Source: Artocarpus heterophyllus
Lineage: Eukaryota; Streptophyta; Magnoliopsida; Rosales; Moraceae
Length of the DNA: 64,000 nt
NCBI GenBank assembly: GCA_025403435.1
Contig: CM046332.1
Coordinates: 955,330-1,019,329, forward strand
Direction of reading: 5' to 3'
The notes under the pieces are model-generated. The model did no database searches and had not been told where the DNA came from. It saw nothing but the letters and a program-made list of their open reading frames with translations. This document shows, piece by piece, positions 47,105 to 57,387 of the stretch. The position numbers were made by a program, and so were the translations under genes. Position 1 is the first letter of the stretch. Each line of letters begins with the position of its first letter.

Positions 47105-47872
47105 TAATAAATTATTATTGTCATATTATTGGGGTGTACGACAATATTATTATTGTCGTATTGTGTGACGAAGAAAACTGTTGGATGTTTGCGATCTTGT
47201 TACATGAGTAATATACTTAGAAAATTTATTAGTATTTCATGAATTCAATTTTAGCCGTTTTGTTTATGTCATTTTCTTGAATTACATGTCTATATAGTAC
47301 TCTCGAATCTGTATTATAATGGTGCTGAGGTCTCAATGATTAAAAGAATCACGATGATTGATACGCCATAGATATAAACAGGGACACTTGTTATTTTGGT
47401 GAATTTCTATGGTGAAAAGACAGTCTAGAAAAAATCTAATTTAGTTAGAGAAAAAAATAAATTGGTGCAATATTGCTACTACATTTTTTAAAAAAGAAAA
47501 AAGAAGGAAGATTGAATAACTGCAAATGTCATTGTACTTCTTCGTTTTATTAATTAATTCGAAAATGTAATCAAGCTAGTTTAAAAATGCAATATGAAGA
47601 TGGTTTTTTTGACATATTTGTGTAGTATGCACCAATTTTTCCTCTTGGGACTGAGTTAGGCACGCCCAATAAGGAGGTTACAAGCAGGATTAATCTTTTT
47701 TTTTTTTTTGGAGAAAGGACTAATCAATTTTATGGTGTCAGTATATTATTAGTCCTATATTAAATCTAATTATCCAAGGTGGATTGATTAATGGCTCATA
47801 TGTAAAGCTATTATTGGTCTATAGTTCTTTAGCTTGGCTTGCCACTTATCATGATCTCATGTTGCTGGTTAC
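47105..47872. other. AT-rich intergenic, nothing recognised
   Basis: Short imperfect repeats (TTATTATTGTCATATTATT and similar around 47110-47165) and a poly-T run (47697-47709). No ORF or element ends are seen. Confidence 0.45.
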
Positions 47873-50010
47873 TGTTAGGATAAACACCTTTAGAGCATAT
47901 GATATTTTATAAAGAATATATTTATAAATAAATAAAATAAATTTTTTATTATATTTGTGTGTATATATTTTTGAATGCTTTATGAATATAATTAAAATTT
48001 CACAATTATTTATGTGACCTTAAATATTGCATATAAGTATTACATACAAAAGGATAATATTAAGGATGATAATTAAAATAGTTAGTAGCATAAAATTAAT
48101 TATTATAATTAATTTTTTAATTAAAGTATGAAATTTTAATTGAGTGTTGTTAGTGTAGGTTATTTCAATAAGAATGGAACGGTCTTATTCGAACCGTTAA
48201 TGTAGTGAGTCATTTAATGAGTACACAGTACATAATGAAATTATATAGGACTGGAATAATGTGATATAAACAGCTAAAAATTTCTGTTAAATATAGTAAG
48301 TTCTAATCATATCAGCCGATGGTTATATATAAGATGAGTTATTAGCATACTCCCATTTATAGGTATACGTATTTTACTTAGTATAGATTCGAGAATCTAA
48401 TCCTTTTCTTTGTATTTTGGAGGCATAATGAAGTTAGCAGCCAAGAATGTTAATATTATAAGACAAGATCCATTCCTTCTCTAGCAAGAAGCAAATAAAT
48501 AATTCTCTTGAATATTAATTTAGGTCTTGAATAATAAGAGCGCTCAATTTGTGATTAAGTTTATGAATTTATTATTAATTAGAGAATCAAGGACACTCAA
48601 AGATGAAGATGTAATTAGAGAGGTTAATAGATTTTACCTAGCTCTAATTATAAATTATTTATGGAGGATCAATTTAAGTATAATAACTATATCAATGGAT
48701 GATTCAATTCTTTGAATAAAATATATTCATAATTTTCAAGAGCGTAATTCCAAGTTTGTAGTGGAGAAATTTCAGAATTAGTAAGATTGATAAATTAATT
48801 AAATTGTTAATTAATTATTAATTTTATTTGAACACATGGGTGATGAATTATTAATTTAGTTTTAAATAAATACTCACTCCGAAAATTAAATAATGTGTTT
48901 ATTTAATTAGATAACATAGTGTAAGTGAGACCTAAACTATGGGTATATGATACAGGGATTTATCTTTGTCCGAGACTTACTTCTTCTCCTAGTTTTTTAA
49001 TTTATAAAAAAAAGAAAAAGGAAAATAGTTTTTTTTAATAATTTGAATATGTGCATTTGGTGCACATTAAACAGCACAACGTGCACTATAGTCATGTATT
49101 TAATGCGTGATTTTTTTTTAAAGGCTAACGTGTTTTTTTAAATAATAAAAAGAAAAAGATAGAGATAAAAAAGGATGGAGATAAGCTTTAGGTTTATTTT
49201 GATAATCTGAACAACAATAAAATTCCTCAAATGCATCTATAAATAGGTATTTAGTGAGAGCTTTTATTCATTTTAAATCCGATTGTTATTCTCAATTTTA
49301 GAGAGAAAAAGCCTCGAGAAAATTGTTCTCTCTAACTAGGGGTGAACAACGGGCGGTTTGACGGTTTTTGGGTGGGTGCGGGTCGTTTTTTTAAATGACG
49401 GGTTGGCGATTAACCAACCCACAAACCGCCTGTGGAATGGCAAGCGGTTTCGGTTTGGGGTCGGGCGGTGCGGGCGGGTGGGGCGGGTTGAGTCACACTA
49501 ATGTACAATATAATTTTTTGAGCTCTTTTTTATTAAAAAAAAGTGAAGAAAATTTATAGAAAATATAAGATGATAATGTATGAAGTATTCCCAACAACAA
49601 CCAAGTTTGACGCCTAAAGACAATGACCATATTCACAACAAATTAAGAAACATAATCATTCATTGTAACAAGAAACATCAACTACAGATGAAGTGACTTC
49701 CATAAAACTTGTTCATTAGGTTCGAAAATAACATGATACTATAGATGAAATGATGAACAAAGTCAAGTGTTCTTTTTCTTTTTAAGGAGTGAGGAGTGGG
49801 GGAGGTTTAGATTAGGATTTTTTTTTTTTTTTTTAAGAATTAGGCTTGCGGGTATCCGCCTGTCAACATATATAAACGGGCGGATTGAACCCGCAGAGTC
49901 CTTTTTTTCAGACGGACCGAGCGTGGGCGTGGATGGCCAGCGGTTACGGGGCGGTTTTTGTGCACCCCTATCTCTAACCACCCCTTGGCATTGCTCGGCA
50001 GTATGAGATG
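47873..50010 (+). mobile_element. Probable LTR of another retrotransposon, with hAT insertion
   Basis: It starts TGTTAGGATAAACACC, has a CTATAAATAG box at about 49238 followed by AGAGCTTTTATTCATTTT and a purine-rich leader, as in plant Copia LTRs. It differs from the other LTR family in the window. I could not find the partner LTR, the 3' LTR end or a PBS, so the right boundary and the class are inferred. Confidence 0.35.
49337..49970. mobile_element. Non-autonomous hAT-type DNA element with 8-bp TSD
   Basis: Ends TAGGGGTG ... CACCCCTA form a terminal inverted repeat (TAGGGGTGAAC and its counterpart TAGGGGTGCAC), flanked by the exact duplication TCTCTAAC (49329-49336 and 49971-49978). Both sub-terminal regions carry GGGCGG-type GC-rich repeats. 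At 634 bp with no transposase it is non-autonomous. The 8-bp duplication and GGGGTG ends are hallmarks of hAT elements. Confidence 0.92.
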
Positions 50011-52578
50011 CTACACGGCATAAATTAATTAAAAAAAAGAGGGGCGTGTATATGATTCACGGTTTTTTTTTTTGTCTCGTGATTAGATCATGTATAAAAG
50101 TTGCAGTGCCATAGGCTTATAATTCAATCATTTACTTATATGATGAGTTAAGCACAAAGGCTATAAGCAGCACACGGTTTTCTTTTTTCATGTTAAGAAT
50201 ATGGCTTCCCCAACATGGAAAGGACTTGCTTCACTAATGGGATTTAGGCCCAAACTTGCTGGCCAGTGAGCAGCAATCGTTGCTGCAGCTTGGGCCTCTA
50301 CAGGCTGTTGGTTGCTGCATAGGTCTGTGACACATGCCACGGCTGTCACTGTTGGGGTTGCAGTTACGTCGCGGTCCCATACCCTAGTGGGTTTTCGAAA
50401 CCCAACAGGATATGGTCCCGACCCTTCTGACAAGTCCACCGATACTTAAAAAAGATCCGGATCAAGATTAAAGACCATGAAGAATTACTAGATTAGGAAT
50501 TTAATTAATTCATTTATTATTTCAATTGGAATGTAATTTTAATTTTCTAAAAAACCCGGTTAAATGCTATTTCAATTCCAATTATGTATTATTTTATACT
50601 ATGTTTGATAATGTTTATAAAATGTCCATGCATATAACGTGCCATATAGCATAGATTAGTGCCTACTCCATTTATTATCACATGTCATGCATACATATGC
50701 ATTCGTGCATTATATTAAAAGTATTTTGTCTATAATGTAGAATTGCGTTATAATAATTTTAATGTGATTGAACTTTATTTGCAAAGATGTGATTATATGT
50801 GAATAAAATTTCCGTTATATTTTAGTAATTTCACCTATTTATTTTGAGCTTGTAATTTTAAAGAGTTTAAAATTATGGGAAGCGTAAAATTATTTTATTT
50901 GATCTTGGTTAATTAAATTGTTTAATTTTACTAGGAATTTATGAAGCGTAAGATGTTTTATAAATTAATGAAATACATACCTATTGCAAAACAATAAGTA
51001 GAAACGGGTTGTATGATAATACGACCCACTGGTCTCTACTATTAGAGCAACTCCGTAAAGTTCAAATGGCACTTTGAGACAACAATGATTTCATCCTTCC
51101 TATAGAGGGTGTCTATTTTAGTCGATGCGAGGTTATTCTTTCTAGTGATAGGATTTCAGGATGTACCTCTAATTTGAACTACCCTACGATGGCACTTCAA
51201 AGTTAAGGATTTGAAATACGATATAGTAGGTTACACTCATAAAGATATGATTAATTGCTAATTGCATCTTGACCAAAACAATGGTAGTTAATTAATGTTG
51301 AAAATATGAGATATTTTAAATAATATTTATTAATGTTGAAAATACCTTAAAATGCTAACTAATAATTAATACATATATTTATTATTATAATTTTCTAAAA
51401 TAAATCTGTCACTTTCAACTTAATAGAAACCATTTTTTTGCACCATGAAAACATATCATATTCTATTTATTTTATAAAAATAGTAGTCATAATTTATCAA
51501 ACATTTTTATAATTTCAATTGACTATTTGTAAGTCAATTTAAATTGAATTCCGAGTTAGCATAATTCATGCTTTATGCGTATAAACCGAAGTATTTATAG
51601 TAAAAAGCTGTTTATGGGTCTATATCCAATTTATGGATGCTTTTAAACTTTTCTTACTCACAATATGGAATTGCAAAATAATGTTTTGTGATCTTGAGTT
51701 GCCTTAGAGGCTTGTGAAATGCTTGTGGACTCCATGAACGTTTTATTATTGTTGTTATTGTTGTTGAAATAATAATAATAATAATAAACTTTACAAAATT
51801 TACTAACATGCATAAATTAACTAACTATGCACATATAGGATATTGTCAATTCTGGAATTTTCAATAATCCTTATGGCTTAGAAAATTTCTATCATGTTTT
51901 ATGATCTCATCAAAATCGAGATCGATCTTATATCTATAAACTTTGTGCTCACCATTTCTGAATTATAGTGTTGAGTTGTTGATTACTATGATCTGAATTC
52001 CTCTTGCTAAACTAATGTCATGTAAGAATTTCGTATAATTATCATAAATCATAAATTCATTTTTATCAATCAATCTCAATTTGAATATTTTAATTGAGAT
52101 TCTTATAAATGTCATCACTTTGACTAGCACACGAGATTCTTAAATCATAAATCCTTAATTTAGCACATTGAATAATTATTTTAATTAACCAAGTGTGCTA
52201 TCATGATATCACATTTTTGCTATGTGTTTCATACATAAAGCATATTAAATTAGGCAATTATAACGTTATTTATTATTAAAGTCTTATAGTTATTAAGATT
52301 TTCTACATGCCCATGAATTAGGAAAATTCATGTCCACAAATCATGATTTAAACTTGTGAGTTTTCTAAACTTAATAGAAGATTTATAACCTTGAACCAAA
52401 TTCTTATAGCTTCGCATAACGCTTAATGGTACTATGTATTACTGAATTTAATCAAATTATAGAATAATCAAATTTAAGCTGTAACCCCACGGACCTTTAC
52501 CTCTAAATAATTGTTCGTATTTCTAAGTAAACCTTGACTTAACTACACGGATTCTCTATGGTATAATCGATCAGGTGA
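50011..52578. other. Unassigned region, probably decayed transposon DNA
   Basis: 50190-50440 is moderately GC-rich with an 83-codon minus-strand ORF that I do not recognise. 50450-52578 is AT-rich with (ATT/TTG)n around 51745-51787. The stretch at 50990-51240 resembles retrotransposon leaders in style, but nothing is diagnostic. Confidence 0.35.
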
Positions 52579-53900
52579 TGTTCGCATAAAATCCACTAAC
52601 GCAAGTGCACGTTATCGATCAAGTAATACAATAGTGAGTAAGAGTATCGTCTCACAGGGACTGTTGTATAATAATCTAACTAAGTACTAAAATTGGATTA
52701 ACTCTAAGGTTTATCTAGTTGATCATATGAGGTTGTGATTAAATAATTTACTGAACTAGAGTACTAAATTAAAAATAAAAATTGCAATCAATCTCAAAAG
52801 ATACTTCAATAAGACAAGGCGTTAAGGCATTTGATTTCACCATAATCACTAGATATAAATTTCATAAAATTACGCAACCCAATCAATAATACACATGTGA
52901 TGACGGAAATTCCTAAATTATTTACTATCCTATCTCTAGGTATAGCAAACCTACTCAGTTTATTAACTCACTATATCTCTATGTGAATTTAAATAAATCA
53001 GAATGCATTAGGATTCATGAACTTTCCAAATGAAGCCACACAAATAATATGGTATATCTCTATCCATATTTAATTCATGGTTATATGTTAGATGAAGCAT
53101 TTGCATAATTCTCCCTTCTCAGTTTTGAACATGCACATCAGATCATTTAAATGGTAGCTAATCATTTAAAAGCATTAAACATAATAACACATAACTCACA
53201 TGAATAAAATCAATTATGGTGCATAAATATGAAATTCACATTGTCATGATTAGGTTACATCATAGCCCTAACTAAGAAAATTAGAACATAATTGAAAAAG
53301 AAATAAAATCTGAAAATTTAATTGAATCAAACATCAAGAGTTAAGAGAGCAAGAAATTCTGTCACCAATTCTTCACTTCTTACTCCGGAATGCTTGACGG
53401 CTCCTAAGAAAATAAACAACGCTCTCCAAAATTAACTCATAACCTAGCTACCCAAAACTATTCTATTTATACTACTCTTAAAATAACAAATCCCCTGTTT
53501 TTGCGTCCAAAAAACGTGGTTCAGTATCACTCTGGCGCCGCGGCCCTTCTTTTCCAGCGCTGCGGCGCTGCTCCTCTGTTTTTCTCTTCTTTTCCGCTGT
53601 AGCGCCGCGGCGCTCCTTCCCCAGCGCCGCGGCGCTGAGTTTCTGCCATTCTTGCACTTTCAATGGGCGCCGCGGCGCTGCTCTTTGGGCGCCGCGGCGC
53701 TTCAACTCTGCCAGCAAAGTTGGTCCCGGATTTTCTTGTGCTCTTGCTCCCTTTTGTTTTGTTTTCTTTCTTTCTTCAACCTACATCAATAAAATCATGC
53801 TTTTATGAAAAAGTTGGATGTTTCATGTAATTTTTCTCAAAAACATAGTAATATTCGTTAATTAAAATTGGCCAAATAACTCTATAAACTAGAGTTATCA
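52579..53900 (-). repeat. 3' LTR of the Athila-type element
   Basis: 1322 bp. On the minus strand it starts TGATAACTCTAG and ends GCGAACA. The start is typical of Athila/Tat LTRs and follows a G-rich polypurine tract. The right LTR aligns from 62783 to the window end. Confidence 0.92.
53532..53704. repeat. Paired GC-palindrome array in the 3' LTR
   Basis: Six copies of AGCGCCGCGGCGCT or close variants occur at about 53534, 53556, 53601, 53622, 53667 and 53689. They form three pairs; spacing within a pair is 21-22 bp and pair starts are 66-67 bp apart. A TTCTGCC or CTCTGCC word follows the second and third pairs. The surrounding LTR is AT-rich. A 79-codon frame across it is a by-product. Confidence 0.9.
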
Positions 53901-53912
53901 AAACCCCCAAAC
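53901..53912 (-). other. Polypurine tract of the Athila-type element
   Basis: The minus strand reads GTTTGGGGGTTT immediately before the LTR start TGATAAC. Its position and G-rich character fit a plus-strand priming site. Confidence 0.75.
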
Positions 53913-55462
53913 TAACTTTTGCTAGTCCTCGAGCAAAATCAAGAAGTAACACAAACATGGACCAACAAATCCTTCAAGATGTCCTCCAAAATTTTTCCAT
54001 CTTACAATTCACAGAAAAGAACAAATTCCATTCAAACAGTGAGATCGATTTGCTGGTTAAGACTAATTCTAATTTCATGACCCGTGTGTGTGTTATCCAT
54101 TCTTTTCAAATTGTATGCAGTTCAGTAACATCCACATTACTCTGAGAAGCTTTGATGAGTTGTACACAGAAACATGTTTCATAGGTTCACCTTTCATTTC
54201 TTTCTCCACTAATGTAGGCTAGTCATCCAACTAAAAATCATTAGGGCTTTATTAAGCTTGTAACGTTAGGCTGGGCTAGAGGTAAGATAAAAGTAAATTT
54301 TAGGCTCAATTCACCCCTCGCATGTTGATTTCTAGACTCCAACTAGAATCCGTCTTGGTTGTATACCCTTAAACCACTTCAACTGTACAATCAACATTTA
54401 CCTTCTCTTCAAGCCATCCAACTTCTAACCAATTTAGACCCTATCCCCAAACTCACTCCATCGCCCTCAACTGCACTCAATTATGCACTTTCATTTTCTT
54501 AGTCATTCACTGTTGTTGTTTCATCCTTTTTCTTTTTCTTTTTCTTTTTCTTTTTTTTTCTTTCAACACTTTTGTGTTGTTGTTGTTTTTCTGTTTTTTT
54601 TTTTTTTTTTTTTTTTTTGAATTCAATCATATGAAAACTAATAAGATCTTAAATAGCAAAATTAATACCACATGAGACTCAAAAACTTCTATGCTTCAAG
54701 AAACAACTCAACAATTCCCTTGCTCCATTCTACCTCCCAAAATACGCTTACCTTCTTCAGAAATCAACATGTTTACGGGATGTGGGACAAGGTAAAAATG
54801 ATTGGCTGGTTTAACAAATGTGGGTGACAAAGAAAGAACGGTTAATGCATCAAGGCTCAACAAGGTGACTAGGGATATTTAACCAAGGTTGGCTTGAACG
54901 GCTCAAACGATCCAAAAATGGCCTAAATCATGTTTTCAGTCAGATGTAGCCTAGGATTTCGCATCGAGAGAAAATCAGATGAATTCTAAAACATGGGTGA
55001 ACATTAATGGACATACACACAATTCAAAAATTCAGGATTTTTGTGCTCGAGAAATAGATCATAAATTCAGAATTAGAATTAAACAACAAATCCATCACAA
55101 GTTTAGACAAAATTCATACCTCCTACAAATTTTAAGACATCCAAATAAAGGATTCAATCATATCCAGATTCATCAATGCAGGAATGTATCACTTCAAGTT
55201 TCAAAAAGGGTGAACACAAGTTTTAACAAACAAAAATTTTTGTTTCCCCCCCCAAACTAAATAGAGCATTGTCCTCAATGTATAAATAAAGAAGAAAAGG
55301 TAAGGAAACCCCCTGAGTAATAAATGAGGCCAATTGGACTTGTGCAGCCATGGGAACTCCGAGAAGTGATCTGGACAACAAGGAAAACAAACAAAACAAA
55401 AACCTTAAGAAATTGAGAATGAAAAGAAAACCGAAATAATGAAATAAAAATGGCAAGTGAAA
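53913..55462 (-). other. Non-coding 3' region of the Athila-type element
   Basis: Between the envelope-position ORF and the PPT. It has (TTTTTC)n at about 54525-54570 and a poly-T run at 54594-54618, but no credible ORF. Long non-coding 3' stretches are usual in Athila elements. Confidence 0.6.
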
Positions 55463-56509
55463 TTAAGGCTCAGAGTGATCAGGAAAATGCGGTGGAGGTG
55501 GAAGTTGAGATTCATCCATGCCCAAGTGTCGAGCAATTGCCCGCGTCATGGCAATATTATATTCTAGGCCTAATTCCAAACGACGCAAGCGATCACTGAT
55601 TGGTAACTCAGGGGCAGGGACAGCAGGAGGTTGAGCTATGGGAGTGACTTGTTCGGGCTGAGGGGGTTGGCTTGAGGCGGAGGCACCAGTGTCTTGCCGA
55701 ATCGGAGGGCGTACTTCTTGGTCTCTGAAGCTTCCCACGACCTTTCTGTTAATGATTTTCATGGGTTGCAATAATTCTTCCTCTTGGTCGAATGGGACTC
55801 CGGCGTCGAGGCATAAGCGTGTGATGAGGGAAGAGTGACCCAAACCACCAGTCGTGGAACCCATAGCAGTTCTTTGAATACTGTCTTGGATTACGTTTCC
55901 CACATCAATCGTTTTACCTGTAACAATAGCAAATAACAAGGCAGCTCTGTCCTTGGTAACATCAGAAAAGTGCATTACAGGCATTAATTTCAATGCAATA
56001 AAATACAACCAAGCTTTGTACTCCCTGTTTAACGCGGAGGAGGGAAACGACACCGCTTCACCTCCCCGTGTTAATTTCCATGTGGTGCCTGCAGTAGCTA
56101 TGGTGCCAAGAACCTCCTCAAAATCTAAATGTTCATTGAGGTATTCATAATAATCATCATTATCAATATTTCGAAGCCCATAATACATGTTAATGGTTGT
56201 TTTATCAAAACGAACCATCTTACCGCGTACACTTACCTGGAGGTTAGTGTGCTCTGGAACATTAGCATAAAATTCCCGGACAAGTGGAACTACAGCCGCC
56301 TCGGGTTGCTCGAGAAATTTGCTCCATCCTCTTTGCATAACTATATTAAAAAAAACGGTAGAGAAACCATCGCTAAAGTCTAAACCCCGCTCCGGTACTA
56401 CAGTTTTCTTAACAATAGCATTATTATGTCTTTTTCTCGCGGCCTCACTCACAAACCGAGTATATGGGGTGGATGATGAAGCTACAGTTCGTGTGCGCTT
56501 AGAAGCCAT
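55463..56509 (-). CDS. Athila envelope-position ORF (putative plant transposon protein)
   Basis: 348-aa intact ORF downstream of pol, same strand; the start is taken at MASKRTRTV, because the upstream in-frame ATG adds only a poly-Lys tail. Residues from about 45 to 270 resemble the putative plant transposon protein domain common in Athila-type elements: GLDFSDGFSTVFFNIVMQRG, VSVRGKMVRFD, INMYYGLRNIDND. Then follows a Pro/Gln-rich stretch (about 275-315) and a helical C-terminus. I see no signal peptide or clear membrane anchor, so a true envelope role is not supported. Its function is unknown; the intact frame in a young element suggests it is still useful to the element. Confidence 0.8.
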   Translation of the reverse strand: MASKRTRTVASSSTPYTRFVSEAARKRHNNAIVKKTVVPERGLDFSDGFSTVFFNIVMQRGWSKFLEQPEAAVVPLVREFYANVPEHTNLQVSVRGKMVRFDKTTINMYYGLRNIDNDDYYEYLNEHLDFEEVLGTIATAGTTWKLTRGGEAVSFPSSALNREYKAWLYFIALKLMPVMHFSDVTKDRAALLFAIVTGKTIDVGNVIQDSIQRTAMGSTTGGLGHSSLITRLCLDAGVPFDQEEELLQPMKIINRKVVGSFRDQEVRPPIRQDTGASASSQPPQPEQVTPIAQPPAVPAPELPISDRLRRLELGLEYNIAMTRAIARHLGMDESQLPPPPHFPDHSEP

Positions 56510-57387
56510 ATATTTTTTTTTTTTTTTTGTATGGCACACACGTTAAAGAGTAGAACCTAATACCGTCAAAATTTCACTTACCAAAAACCACCTATATCAA
56601 AATCTAACTAGAATCATGAAAGAAAACCTAACAAGTGCAAATTAAAGAAAAAAAATAAATAAATAAAAATAATCACACAAATATGAAATAATAAACAAAA
56701 TAAAAATAACAAAAATTAAATAAAAAAAATCAAAGATATGACAAGGAGGCAACTTACTTGATGAGAAAGACGAACTGAAAGGAGATGGCAGCACAACGTT
56801 GGAGGATGAGGATGGCAAAATTTTCTAGAGAGAAGGAGGAGAAGAAGAAGTGGGAGAGAAGAGTTTTGTTGTAGAGAGAGAAAGTAAATGGTGGGAATGA
56901 GGGAAAGAAAGAGGGATTGTTCGGTTTAAAGCCACTTTTTTTTTTTTTTTTTTTTCGGAATCACGCACACAGCGCCGCGGCGCTTGAATTCCAGCGCTGC
57001 GGCGCTGTCGTTCTGCCTTTTTTTTTTTTTTTTTTTTTCATGGCGTCGCGGCGCTGATGTTATAGCGCCGCGGCGCTTTCCTTCTGCCAACGAGTTTTTC
57101 ATTCTCCAAAACAGCGCCGCGGCGCTCTCAATTGAGGGCTGCGGCGCTTGGACTCTGCCAAAAAAAAAAACAGTTCACCAGCGATTTTTGTTTTGATGCT
57201 CCCTTATTGACTTCGACTCCTGCAAAACAAAATGATAATGTTAAACAAAAATAACCTAAATTATTTATTTATTATTATTATTATTTTTTATTTTTATTTT
57301 TTTTTTTGAACATGATAAATAAGAAAATGCTTGGGTTGCCTCCCAAGAAGCGCTTGCTTTATTGTCTTCAGCCAGACTGTCTCAATG
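56510..57387 (-). other. Spacer between pol and the envelope-position ORF
   Basis: Non-coding, with A/T homopolymer runs around a GC-palindrome array (56971-57160). The conserved-looking GGTTGCCTCCCAAGAAGCGC near 57335 lies just past the pol stop. Short ORFs here are by-products. Confidence 0.6.
56971..57160. repeat. Paired GC-palindrome array in the internal spacer
   Basis: Three pairs start at 56971/56993, 57042/57064 and 57113/57135, 22 bp apart within pairs and 71 bp between pairs, each pair followed by TCTGCC. Palindromes are AGCGCCGCGGCGCT or one- or two-base variants. This is the same module as in the LTRs, in a third location of the element. Confidence 0.88.

Noticed and set aside
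53478..53717. 79-codon Arg/Ala-rich ORF in the Athila LTR (also at 63648-63920)
   Set aside because: It is created by the GC-palindrome array inside the LTR, U3 part; it has no recognisable domain.
53532..57160. CRISPR-like array (regularly spaced short palindromes)
   Set aside because: The host is a plant, spacers are not unique sequences of constant length, and the arrays are parts of a retrotransposon.
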